Assembly (NCBI GenBank): GCA_937877535.1 | Contig: CALFJF010000019.1 | Location: forward strand, 119,485-183,484 | Length of the DNA stretch: 64,000 nucleotides | Direction: 5' to 3' | Source of the DNA: an uncultured Treponema sp. | Lineage (GTDB): Bacteria > Spirochaetota > Spirochaetia > Treponematales > Treponemataceae | In this document: one piece after another, positions 34,902 through 43,283 of the stretch | Position numbering within the stretch: the first letter of the stretch is position 1 | How the letters are laid out: each line of letters opens with the position of its first letter | Notes under the pieces: model-generated | Told to the model about the DNA's origin: nothing | Databases searched by the model: none | Seen by the model: the letters and a program-made list of their open reading frames with translations, nothing else | Position numbers and translations under genes: made by a program

Positions 34902-34911
34902 CCCCCCCCCC
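34902..34911 (+). repeat. intergenic ten-C tract
   Basis: Ten consecutive C lie between the acetyltransferase stop and the aldolase start (74 bases before its ATG at 34985). A tract in a promoter or leader can vary in length by slippage. Confidence 0.75.
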
Positions 34912-34984
34912 TCGCGCCAATGTGAGATTTTTGATACAATAAATCCGTTACAAAATGTCAATTATTCAAAATGAGGTTTTCAAA

Positions 34985-35959
34985 ATGAAAGAGATTTCAA
35001 ATCTGCTGGGTTTTCGGCCAGAAATCAAAGTCGTGGACGCAACGCTTCGCGACGGCGGACTTGTGAACGATTTTTTCTTTCCTGAAGGATTTGCAAAAGC
35101 ACTGTACGAAACGAACGTCAAGGCGGGCGTGGACTACATGGAGTTTGGCTACAAAGCGGCAAAAGATATGTTCGACGTATCAAAATTCGGTCCGAGCAAA
35201 TTTTCTGACGACGACTACATTCGCTCGATTGTGGGAGAAAACAACACGTCGCTCAAAATTGCGGTTATGGCTGACGTTGGACGCACGAATTTCCGAGAGG
35301 ACATTCGTCCAAAAAACGAATCGCCCGTTGATTTAATTCGCGTCGCCACGTATCTTCACCAAATCCCTGGCGCGATTGAAATGATTGAGGACGCGCACAA
35401 CAAAGGCTACGAAACGAGTTGCAACATCATGGCGATTTCCACGGCGCAAGAAGGCGACATTCGCTCCGCCCTTGAAATCATTGGAAAATCAAGCGTGGAC
35501 GTGATTTACATCGTGGATTCTTACGGCTCTATTTATCCTGAGCAAATGGCTCGAATCGCTGACCTTTACTGCGAGTTTGGCTCAAAATACGGAAAGAAAA
35601 TCGGAATCCACGCACACAACAATCAACAACTCGCGTTTGCAAACACAATCGAAGCGTGTGGAGATGGCGTTGATTGGCTTGACGCGACTTACGCTGAAAT
35701 GGGACGTGGCGCGGGAAACTGCGCAATGGAACTCCTTTTGGGATTCCTCAAAAATCCAAAGTACAACATTTATCCCGCTCTTGAATTCATCGAAAAAAAT
35801 ATGAAACCGATGAAAGAATCTGGCGTAAAATGGGGTTACGACCTGCAATATTTGCTTACGGGACTTTTCAATCAGCATCCGCGGACGGCGATTGCGTTCA
35901 CAAAAGAAAATCGCAAAGATTTTTCAGAGTTTTTTAAGGAAATTACTTCGCAAGAGTAA
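34985..35959 (+). CDS. HMGL-like aldolase
   Basis: A 324-residue DRE-TIM metallolyase. KVVDATLRDGG holds the Asp-Arg helix, the metal-binding HxH is in GIHAHNNQQLAFAN, and DATYAEMGRGAGN matches the 4-hydroxy-2-oxovalerate aldolase branch. It should cleave or form carbon-carbon bonds next to a keto acid; the true substrate is unknown and the partner acetaldehyde dehydrogenase is absent. TGAGG lies 8 bases before the ATG at 34985; a start 30 bases earlier is less likely. A terminator hairpin follows the gene. Confidence 0.82.
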   Translation: MKEISNLLGFRPEIKVVDATLRDGGLVNDFFFPEGFAKALYETNVKAGVDYMEFGYKAAKDMFDVSKFGPSKFSDDDYIRSIVGENNTSLKIAVMADVGRTNFREDIRPKNESPVDLIRVATYLHQIPGAIEMIEDAHNKGYETSCNIMAISTAQEGDIRSALEIIGKSSVDVIYIVDSYGSIYPEQMARIADLYCEFGSKYGKKIGIHAHNNQQLAFANTIEACGDGVDWLDATYAEMGRGAGNCAMELLLGFLKNPKYNIYPALEFIEKNMKPMKESGVKWGYDLQYLLTGLFNQHPRTAIAFTKENRKDFSEFFKEITSQE

Positions 35960-35962
35960 GCG

Positions 35963-36008
35963 TTTTTGAGAGGGAGCGAGCGCGTTTCCTCTCAAAAATC
36001 CCCTTTTA
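35963..36008 (+). terminator. intrinsic terminator after the aldolase
   Basis: TTTTTGAGAGG (35963-35973) pairs with CCTCTCAAAAA (35988-35998) around a GC-rich loop, followed by TCCCCTTTT. It starts 4 bases after the stop. Confidence 0.75.
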
Positions 36009-36039
36009 TTAAAAAAAACAAAAAAAACGGAAAAAGAAA

Positions 36040-36519
36040 ATGGAAGTCAAGGAACTGTACCGCGAAATTTTGAACGAACATAACATGAATCCAACTCACA
36101 GACGCGCACTTGAAAGCGCAACGCTTGAAATGGAAGGCGTAAATCCGAGTTGTGGCGACAAAATAACGCTTCAGGTTTTGATAAAAGACGGAAAAGTGTT
36201 AGACGCAGGGTTCGTGGGAACGGGTTGCGCGGTAAGTCAAGCAAGCGCAGACATGATGATTGACTTGGTTCTTGGAAAAAGCGCGGAAGAAGCACTTAGG
36301 CTTTCAGACATTTTTACAAAAATGATTCGCGGGGAAGCAAGCGACGAAGAAATCGAAGAACTTGACGAAGCGGCGGCTCTAAAAGACATTTCGCACATGC
36401 CTTCGCGCGTAAAATGCGCTCTTCTTGGTTGGAGAACAATGCGCGAAATGCTTTTTGAAAAAAGCGATGGCTCAAAAATCAAAGAAGGAAAAAATGCACA
36501 CGCAGAATGTGGCATTTGA
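36040..36519 (+). CDS. sufU: SufU-type iron-sulfur scaffold/transferase
   Basis: A 159-residue protein with the three SufU cysteine motifs NPSCGD, GTGCAVSQASADM and RVKCALLGWRTM. The inserted segment between the second and third motifs is the SufU hallmark. In the SUF system it accepts sulfur from SufS as a zinc-dependent sulfurtransferase for Fe-S assembly. No other suf genes are in the window, so it stands alone here. GGAAAAAGAAA precedes the ATG. The C-terminus adds a short tail ending in HAECGI. Confidence 0.9.
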   Translation: MEVKELYREILNEHNMNPTHRRALESATLEMEGVNPSCGDKITLQVLIKDGKVLDAGFVGTGCAVSQASADMMIDLVLGKSAEEALRLSDIFTKMIRGEASDEEIEELDEAAALKDISHMPSRVKCALLGWRTMREMLFEKSDGSKIKEGKNAHAECGI

Positions 36520-36606
36520 TTTTCTCCAAAGTGATAAAACGCGCCGCGCCGACTCGTAAACTCGATTGCGTTTGCTTCCGAAAATCATACAAGAGGTGAT
36601 TTTTGT

Positions 36607-37173
36607 ATGACTGCTCTTATACGGCTTGTGTTCGTCTGTTCAAAAAATATTTCCCTTTCGCCAATGGCTGCCCAAATTTTCCTTCATCTTTTGAGAAAAC
36701 AAAAACTCACAGAGCGATTTTCCGTTGACAGTGCCGCCTTAGATGCCAACGCGGACACGGGACTTTGGCTTGAACCTGGCGCAAAAGAATGTCTTTTAAA
36801 AGCAGGAATCGACTCTGGTTCTCACACGTCAAAGCGCATTCAATCTCAAGATTTTGAAAAATACGATTGGATAATTTGCATGAACGAAGCGGGACGGCGA
36901 CGCTGCCTTGACATATTCAAAAGCAATGCGGTTTATGTAACGCCAAACGACGTTCGACGAGTATTCAAAACCGACCCCGCTTCCCCCTACTCTCTAAACG
37001 GAATGGTAAAAGCGCGCGTTTGTTGCCTTATGGACTTTACAGGCGTTCCCCGCGACATAATCGACCCGCTTGCAGTTTCTAGTAGCGCGGGAAATTGGAG
37101 AAGCGCGTTTGCAGAGATTTCGCAAGGTTGCTCCTCTCTACTTTCGCTCTCTCCGTTCATTCCTTCAAGATAG
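36607..37173 (+). CDS. low-molecular-weight tyrosine phosphatase-like protein, catalytic Arg replaced
   Basis: A 188-residue LMW-PTP fold. The P-loop near the N-terminus reads VFVCSKNISLSPMAA. The nucleophile Cys11 is present, but the essential Arg of CX5R is Leu17. Downstream features are kept: DSAALDANADTG, AGIDSGSHTSKRI, YDWIICMNEAG and the general-acid region IIDPLAV. The protein is probably not a normal phosphatase and may bind phosphotyrosine or a partner. TGAGG-like AGAGGTG lies before the ATG. The family assignment is firm; loss of activity is inferred from the missing Arg. Confidence 0.8.
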   Translation: MTALIRLVFVCSKNISLSPMAAQIFLHLLRKQKLTERFSVDSAALDANADTGLWLEPGAKECLLKAGIDSGSHTSKRIQSQDFEKYDWIICMNEAGRRRCLDIFKSNAVYVTPNDVRRVFKTDPASPYSLNGMVKARVCCLMDFTGVPRDIIDPLAVSSSAGNWRSAFAEISQGCSSLLSLSPFIPSR

Positions 37174-37203
37174 ATTTTTTTGATTTTTGTGCGGAATTTT
37201 TTG

Positions 37204-38670
37204 TCAATGACAGTTTTTACAATTTCCGCACGATGTACAAGACGTGCACGAAGAATCCGAGGATTTCAACGAATCAAAAACGAGGGCTGACAAAACAAAA
37301 TTTTTTGCAAAAATCGGATTCGACGGAAAATAAAGATGCGGAAAACCTGCAACGATGTTTTTTTCGTGATTTTGTTTACAGCACACACGAAACGTGCGAA
37401 CTGGCTCTGCAACTTGAATACAATTCCAATTTCTTCCGTCGGCGGCAGTCGCCAAAAAAGCGTTTCCGTTTTCCGACGTGTCAAAATGATGAAATTCGTG
37501 GGCGCGGATTTTTTCGCCTTTTTTGCACAAAAACGAATCTTCGTTTGCACACAACTCAATATGCCCAAAACGAACGAGCGAATGTGCGTCAAAAAAAGTT
37601 CCAGAAAGCAACCCCAGCATTTTCAAATACAAAAAACCGCCACATTCTGCAAGAGTCGGTCCGCCAGAGCGAACAAACGCGCGAATGGAATCGGCACAAG
37701 CGCGGGATTCTATGAGTTTTGAAGCGAATAATTCAGGATAGCCGCCGCCAATGTAAAGCGCGCAAGAGCCAACGGGAACGCACTCGTTTTTGAGCGGCGA
37801 GAAAAATGCAATTTCAGCGCCTTCTTTTTTCAATAAATCAAGATTTTCGCGGTAGTAAAAGCAAAATGCTTCGTCGCGCGGAACGGCAATTTTTACCGTT
37901 GTGGCTTTTTTTTCAAAAACGATTGGTGCTTTTTGCGTTTTTTTTACAGATGATTGCGCAATTTGTAGAATTTTTTGAACATCAAGCGTTTTTTGTGCCG
38001 TTTCAAAAAGCCGCTCGATTTTTTTGTCAAAATCAGGCATTGCTTCGGGCGTAAAAAGTCCCAAACGGCGCGACGGAAACGCGATTTCTTCGTCAAACGG
38101 AAGAAACCCCAAAACGGAAACATTGCATTCGGATTCGATTTTGGGAGCGATTTTTTCGTAGATTTTTTTTGAACAGCGGTTCAAAATCACGCCAGAAACG
38201 AGCGAACGGTCGCCGTTTTTTTCGCGAAATCGGGTAAATCCTTCGATTTTTGCACAAATCGAAAGCGCGCTCCCCCTCGCGTCAAAGACAAGAACGGCGG
38301 GCGCACAAAGCACGCTTGCTAAATGCCAGGCACTCGATTTTGTGGAAAAATCAGTTCCATCAAAATATCCCATTGCGCCTTCGATTAAGGCGATTTTTTT
38401 TCCTTCGGAGAGAAACGACGCATTTTCAAGCACGCCCTCTTCTCCAGAAAAAAAAATGTCAAGATTTCCCGATGCCTCTTCCAAAAGAACGCGAGAATGA
38501 AGTAACGGGTCAATAAAATCAGGACCGCACTTAAAAGAAGCCACGTTTTTTGAGCCAAACTCGTGCGCAAAAAGAGAAAGAAGCGCACACATTACCGTTG
38601 TTTTTCCTTCGGAGGAAGAAGGCGCGGAAATCAAAATACGCGGAATTGACAAAAAAGAATCAAAAGCCAT
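37204..38670 (-). CDS. cbiA: cobyrinate a,c-diamide synthase, with cysteine-rich tail
   Basis: A 488-residue ATP-dependent amidase that makes the a,c-diamide in cobalamin synthesis. The N-terminal P-loop is APSSSEGKTTVMCAL. CGPDFIDPLLH, EGAMGYFDG and ALYIGGGYPELFA follow, and the glutaminase triad Cys lies in LAECGGFLYL. An extra C-terminal tail ends in five cysteines, each separated by two residues (CTSCTSCGNCKNC), which could bind metal. It follows the SpoIIE-phosphatase gene's stop on the minus strand with adjacent TAA-ATG geometry: cbiA ends upstream of it in transcription order, so the two are coupled. Other cob genes lie elsewhere in the window. Confidence 0.9.
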   Translation of the reverse strand: MAFDSFLSIPRILISAPSSSEGKTTVMCALLSLFAHEFGSKNVASFKCGPDFIDPLLHSRVLLEEASGNLDIFFSGEEGVLENASFLSEGKKIALIEGAMGYFDGTDFSTKSSAWHLASVLCAPAVLVFDARGSALSICAKIEGFTRFREKNGDRSLVSGVILNRCSKKIYEKIAPKIESECNVSVLGFLPFDEEIAFPSRRLGLFTPEAMPDFDKKIERLFETAQKTLDVQKILQIAQSSVKKTQKAPIVFEKKATTVKIAVPRDEAFCFYYRENLDLLKKEGAEIAFFSPLKNECVPVGSCALYIGGGYPELFASKLIESRACADSIRAFVRSGGPTLAECGGFLYLKMLGLLSGTFFDAHSLVRFGHIELCANEDSFLCKKGEKIRAHEFHHFDTSENGNAFLATAADGRNWNCIQVAEPVRTFRVCCKQNHEKNIVAGFPHLYFPSNPIFAKNFVLSALVFDSLKSSDSSCTSCTSCGNCKNCH

Positions 38671-40779
38671 TTACTCTGCCATCAGTTCTTCGAGATAATC
38701 GTTGCTCCGCTCGCGCTTTAGAATGATTATCGTAAGGTCGTCGTCGCGACTCACGCCTTCTGTAAACGAGTCAAGCGAATCTATCAAATCTTCAAGAATC
38801 GAAAGCGCGTCTTTTGGCGCACTGCTTTGAAGCACACTCCGAACGCGAGAAAGTCCAAATTCCTCGCGATTTTTGTTCATCGCTTCCACAAGTCCGTCCG
38901 TGTAGCAAATAAAAATATCTCCGCGAGCCATTTTGAACTTTATCTCTGGAAACGAAACGGCAATATTGACAAGACCTATCGCTCCGTATTGCGATTGCCC
39001 TTCTCCGTGGGCGATTTCGCGCGTTGTGCCGTCAGCAGCGGAATACAAAACAGGATGCGGATGCCCCGCGTTCGCCATTTCAACAGTACACTCGTCATCA
39101 GAATCAAACTCGCCAAAACGCAAAAGGATTCCCGTAAGATAATTTTCAATGTCGCCCTTTGCTTCAATAATTTGCTCGTTTATGCGGTAAAGAGCGGCGG
39201 AAACACTTTTTCCGTCGCCCGTGCAGTCTTTGAACGCGCGATGAACGATGTGTTTTGCAAGCATTGTTATAAGAGAAGACGAAATCCCATGCCCTGAAAC
39301 GTCAAAAAGGGAAATGCCTTCAAGATTTGAGTTTGTGTGATAATAATCGTAAAGGTCGCCAGACACTTTTGCAGCGGCTTTGTAACAAATGGCAATATCC
39401 CAGCCCCGAAAAATAATGTCTGGAGCGGGGAAAAATTTTTCTTGAACGATTGAAGCCATTTCCAAGTCGATGTCGTTTCGTCGAATTTCGGCAAGGAGTT
39501 TTTCGTTTGCCTCTGAAAGACTTTGCGTTTTTGCGCTCACTTCTTTTCTCAGATTCAAAGAAAGATATTCGTAGCGGGCAAACACTTTGTTGTACCGAAT
39601 GCTCATAAAAAGCAAAAACAAAAACACAGACACTTGCCAGCCAAATATGGCAAAATATGGATTGTTGGAATTTTCAAAAAGCACGCGGAACGTAAAATCA
39701 ACGGCGCAACAAATCAAAAATGGCGAAAATCCCAACATCAAAACGAATGCGCCCCCGCGCCGATTTTTGTTTCTCAATGCCTTTACGAGTTCAATGACGG
39801 CGGGAATTAACTCGCTCACGCTTGCAACCAAAAAATACGGACACGCGCTCATAAGCGAATTGTAGTCTGGCATTGCAAGCGTCAAACACGAAAGCACCAA
39901 AAGAATAGAACACATTGCAACGATTGTCTGTTTTGGAATCGTTACTTTTATGAATTTCATCAAAAAAAGGCTAGCAAATGTGCAGACAAAATAAAATCCA
40001 AGGCAAAGCGTCGATTTTATAAGCAAAAGATACGAAACGGGACTCGTTGCGTACCACGGGATTTCGGGAAGAAAAAACGGAGTCAAAAAAACGACCGTTG
40101 AACAATTCAAAAGCGCAAACGCAAGATTTGACCTGTCTTTTCTCCTCCAAATAAAAATGGAAAGAAATATAATAACCGCGCAAAGCGTCCAGCCTTCGCA
40201 AATCAAAAATATGCGAGTATACCAAAACCCTAAGCGCGAGGATTCGTTGACGGCTTCGTCGTAATCGCAGACAAAAATGTTTGAAGAAATGTCACCTCCG
40301 CCGTGAACCCACACTTTTATCAAAATCGTGTTTACGCCGTCGTCGCGCACCGCAGAATCAGGAAAAAGATAGCAATGCGCCGCCCACAGCGCACTTCTTT
40401 CATCTGGCGGAAAAGAGCCGTAACCGCCCACATACACGTCGTTGAGCCACACTTTGTCGGCAAAATGAATGTAGCCCATAACGAGTCCCAAACTTTTGAA
40501 CTTTAGGCGGTCTGGCACGCGAAACCGAGCGCGAATCCAAACAAAACTGCCCTCTCGCCCCACGAGTTTTTCGAGCGTGCGAGAGCGACTTGCGTCCAAT
40601 GGCTTAAAAACCGAACGAGGTGCCGAATAAACGGTGTCAGTTTCGTCACATTCCGCCCACTCAAGTTTTTCTCCAAGAAAAATTCGCTCATGCTCTTCGT
40701 CGGATTCAGAATTGAGATTGCAGGAAAAAAAAGAAAAAGAGAAAAAGAAGAGAAAAATCGAAGTAAACAGACACCTCAT
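38671..40779 (-). CDS. SpoIIE-type PP2C phosphatase with 7TM sensor region
   Basis: A 702-residue membrane protein. The signal sequence ends in FFSC, a possible lipobox. Residues 40-190 are an extracellular beta-sandwich with WIRARFRVPD and KVWLNDVYVGGYGSFP. About seven membrane spans follow (200-420), a 7TM-DISM arrangement, then a short coiled coil. The C-terminal PP2C domain has SGDLYDYY, FDVSGHGISSSLITM, MANAGHPHPVLY and CYTDGLVEAMN. It should dephosphorylate a serine-phosphorylated anti-anti-sigma partner or similar. Its start has no close upstream gene on the same strand. The gene is transcribed after cbiA, whose stop is followed by the 38670/38671 junction. Confidence 0.88.
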   Translation of the reverse strand: MRCLFTSIFLFFFSFSFFSCNLNSESDEEHERIFLGEKLEWAECDETDTVYSAPRSVFKPLDASRSRTLEKLVGREGSFVWIRARFRVPDRLKFKSLGLVMGYIHFADKVWLNDVYVGGYGSFPPDERSALWAAHCYLFPDSAVRDDGVNTILIKVWVHGGGDISSNIFVCDYDEAVNESSRLGFWYTRIFLICEGWTLCAVIIFLSIFIWRRKDRSNLAFALLNCSTVVFLTPFFLPEIPWYATSPVSYLLLIKSTLCLGFYFVCTFASLFLMKFIKVTIPKQTIVAMCSILLVLSCLTLAMPDYNSLMSACPYFLVASVSELIPAVIELVKALRNKNRRGGAFVLMLGFSPFLICCAVDFTFRVLFENSNNPYFAIFGWQVSVFLFLLFMSIRYNKVFARYEYLSLNLRKEVSAKTQSLSEANEKLLAEIRRNDIDLEMASIVQEKFFPAPDIIFRGWDIAICYKAAAKVSGDLYDYYHTNSNLEGISLFDVSGHGISSSLITMLAKHIVHRAFKDCTGDGKSVSAALYRINEQIIEAKGDIENYLTGILLRFGEFDSDDECTVEMANAGHPHPVLYSAADGTTREIAHGEGQSQYGAIGLVNIAVSFPEIKFKMARGDIFICYTDGLVEAMNKNREEFGLSRVRSVLQSSAPKDALSILEDLIDSLDSFTEGVSRDDDLTIIILKRERSNDYLEELMAE

Positions 40780-40925
40780 ACAAAAAGTATAGCAGAAAAC
40801 GCAAGATAAGAAAAGTTTTCAAAAAAAGCGGAAAAAGCAGAAATTTTCGTTTTGGCTCAAGTCTAATAGATTTTTTTTTCCAAAAAATTTATATTGGATT
40901 AAACCTATTTGGAAAACAAAAAAAA

Positions 40926-41696
40926 ATGATACTTACGCTTGACGTGGGAAATTCCACGGTAACGGGAGGCGTGTTCGACAAAAACACGCTCGCGTTGCAA
41001 TTTAGACAAACGACAGACAAAAATTCGACTTCAGACGAAATCGGCATTTTTTTGCGTTCGGTGCTTCGCGAAAACGGAATAAATGCCAAAGAAATCACCG
41101 ACGTGGGAATTGCGTCGGTCGTTCCGCCAATAAATTACTCGCTTTCAAGTGCGCTGATGAAATATTTTGAAATTGAGCCGCTTTTGATTCAATCAGGAAT
41201 TCGCACGGGACTAAAAATTCGCTACGCAAATCCAAAAGAAATCGGAGCCGACAGAATTGCGGCGGCAATTGGAGCCGTGGAGCGTCATCCTGAAAAAAAT
41301 CTTGTTGTGGTTGACATGGGAACTGCCACAACGATTGACGTTGTAACGCGAAACAAAGAATATTTGGGAGGCGCGATTATGGCAGGACTAAAAATCTCCG
41401 TGCAAGCGTTGGCGAGCGGAACGAGCAAACTTCCCACAGTTGAAATTGTGCGCGCCGAAAAACCGTGCGGTCAAAGCACAATCGAGGCGATTCAATCGGG
41501 GATTTTCTACGGAAACGCGGGTGCGATTCGGGAACTGGTGCGCCAATACGAAAAGCACATTTTTCACGGAGAAAAACCGTTTGTGATTGCCACGGGCGGT
41601 TTTGCGCGCACGTTCGAGGATTTTCGATTATTCGACGAAATCGTGCCAGAGTTGGTTCTTCTGGGAATCAAAACCGCTCTCGAACTAAATCGCTAA
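40926..41696 (+). CDS. coaX: type III pantothenate kinase
   Basis: A 256-residue ASKHA-fold kinase for the first step of coenzyme A synthesis. Motifs are LTLDVGNSTVTGGVF, NPKEIGADRIAAAIGA and VVDMGTATTIDVV, with the Asp base in the GADR segment and the C-terminal VIATGGFA. The type is insensitive to CoA feedback. It is followed 39 bases later by panD, giving a small CoA-precursor unit. A promoter could lie in the 146-base gap upstream (TATATT near 40890), though it is weak. Confidence 0.93.
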   Translation: MILTLDVGNSTVTGGVFDKNTLALQFRQTTDKNSTSDEIGIFLRSVLRENGINAKEITDVGIASVVPPINYSLSSALMKYFEIEPLLIQSGIRTGLKIRYANPKEIGADRIAAAIGAVERHPEKNLVVVDMGTATTIDVVTRNKEYLGGAIMAGLKISVQALASGTSKLPTVEIVRAEKPCGQSTIEAIQSGIFYGNAGAIRELVRQYEKHIFHGEKPFVIATGGFARTFEDFRLFDEIVPELVLLGIKTALELNR

Positions 41697-41735
41697 AAAT
41701 CGTAAAAAAATCGTAAAAAAATCTTGGAGGAAAAA

Positions 41736-42263
41736 ATGCAAATCGAGGTTTTAAAATCAAAACTCCATCGGGCGACTGTTACGGACTCGCAACTCAATTA
41801 CGAAGGCTCGATTACGATAGATTCCGCGCTGCTTTTGGCTGCTGGAATGAGAGAATACGAAAAAGTTGACATTTACAACGTTACAAATGGCGCACGTTTT
41901 TCAACATACATCATAAAGGGAGGCGCGGGCGAAATCTGCTTGAACGGAGCTGCGGCAAGAATGGCTCAAAAAGGCGACAAAATAATCATCGCTTCTTATT
42001 GCTGGCTAAGCGAAAAAGAAGCAAACGGCTGGCTTCCGACCGTTGTCCTCCTTGAAGACGGGAACAAAATAAAGAGTGCGGGAAAAAAGAAAATCGAAGC
42101 GGGGAACGTCGTTTCTGAAAAGAGCGAAAATCGCGGCAGTTTTAAAGAATCGGTGTTAAACATGGCAAAAAAAGGCTGGAGCGTCGAAAAAATCGCGAGC
42201 GCGTTTCACACCAGCGCGTCGGAAATCGAACTTATCCTTGAAATGGGCGCGACGGGATTTTGA
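41736..42263 (+). CDS. panD: aspartate 1-decarboxylase with C-terminal extension
   Basis: A 175-residue pyruvoyl enzyme that makes beta-alanine for pantothenate. Self-cleavage occurs at Gly24-Ser25 in NYEGSITID, as in E. coli PanD. TNGARFSTYII and GEICLNGAAARMA are the remaining core motifs. The usual protein ends near residue 126, whereas here about 50 more residues follow. Residues about 133-170 (MAKKGWSVEKIASAFHTSAS) look like a helix-turn-helix or sensor helix. GGAGG lies 5 bases before the ATG at 41736. The gene follows coaX. Confidence 0.9.
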   Translation: MQIEVLKSKLHRATVTDSQLNYEGSITIDSALLLAAGMREYEKVDIYNVTNGARFSTYIIKGGAGEICLNGAAARMAQKGDKIIIASYCWLSEKEANGWLPTVVLLEDGNKIKSAGKKKIEAGNVVSEKSENRGSFKESVLNMAKKGWSVEKIASAFHTSASEIELILEMGATGF

Positions 42264-42302
42264 AACGGTGCAAAAAAAAGCAATCCGTTGTAAAATGACG
42301 AT

Positions 42303-43277
42303 ATGGATTATCTTTTTGGAATCGTGCTAGGCGGAAGCAACAACGTATTTGACGTTGAATGTGACGAAAACGGAACAAAAAAAGTGCGGTCGTGTTCGCT
42401 CAAAAGCAAGCGACTCAAAGTTGAAACGCGCTACTACAATCCGCTTGCGCCTGGCGACCGAGTTGAAATCGAGCGCGACGGCGAGGAAAAAGGGCAAATA
42501 GTGTCGCTCGTTCCCAGAAAAAACGAGTTTTCAAGATGGAACGTAAAAGGACGCGCTCCGCAACTTTTGGCGGCAAATCTTGACAACGTGTTTTTGGTTA
42601 CAACCCCTGACGAACCACCGTTTCGTCCAAAGTTTTTGGACAGGGAACTCGCGCAAGCCGAACGCGAAAATCTCAACGTGGTGATTCTGGTAAATAAATA
42701 CGACCTTCCGTCTGCGCAAAATGCAGATTTTCAAAAACGCCTTTCGATTTGGGAAAATCTTGGCTACAAAGTGCTTCGCGTTTCTGCAAAAACGGGCGAA
42801 GGACTTGAAGAATTAGCGTCGCTCATCACGGGAAAATTGTCCGCGCTCGTCGGTCAAAGCGGAATCGGAAAATCATCGCTTGTAAACGTTTTGGACAATT
42901 CTTGCGTGCTCAAAACGGGCAGCCTTTCAAAAAAATACGGGCGCGGCTCGCACACAACCACAAAAGGAAGTTTGATGCACTTGCACTTAAACGAGTCAAT
43001 CGTGGGCGGAGTGCAAAACGTGTTTGCGGACATCATTGACACGCCAGGCGTTCGGCGATTTTGCATTCACGGAATTGAAGCCGACGACCTTGCGTTTTTT
43101 TTCAGAGAACTCCGTCCGCTCATTGGAAAATGCCGCTACGGAATGAAGTGCAGACACAAAAACGAGCCAGATTGCGCTTTTTTGGAAGCGGTCAAAAATG
43201 GAAGCGTGAGCAGTGAACGATTTGAAAGTTGGAAGCGGATTCAAGACGAAATTCGGACAGGCTCCTGGGAAGATTAA
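42303..43277 (+). CDS. rsgA: ribosome-maturation GTPase RsgA
   Basis: A 324-residue circularly permuted GTPase that helps mature the 30S subunit. Motif order is permuted: VNKYDLP (G4), then VGQSGIGKSSLVNVL (G1), then DTPGVR (G3). An OB domain precedes, and the zinc site CRYGMKCRHKNEPDC follows. The ATG has no Shine-Dalgarno; TAAAAT (42291-42296) is 6 bases upstream, so a leaderless transcript is possible. mutS2 begins 6 bases after the stop. Confidence 0.93.
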   Translation: MDYLFGIVLGGSNNVFDVECDENGTKKVRSCSLKSKRLKVETRYYNPLAPGDRVEIERDGEEKGQIVSLVPRKNEFSRWNVKGRAPQLLAANLDNVFLVTTPDEPPFRPKFLDRELAQAERENLNVVILVNKYDLPSAQNADFQKRLSIWENLGYKVLRVSAKTGEGLEELASLITGKLSALVGQSGIGKSSLVNVLDNSCVLKTGSLSKKYGRGSHTTTKGSLMHLHLNESIVGGVQNVFADIIDTPGVRRFCIHGIEADDLAFFFRELRPLIGKCRYGMKCRHKNEPDCAFLEAVKNGSVSSERFESWKRIQDEIRTGSWED

Positions 43278-43283
43278 AAAACT

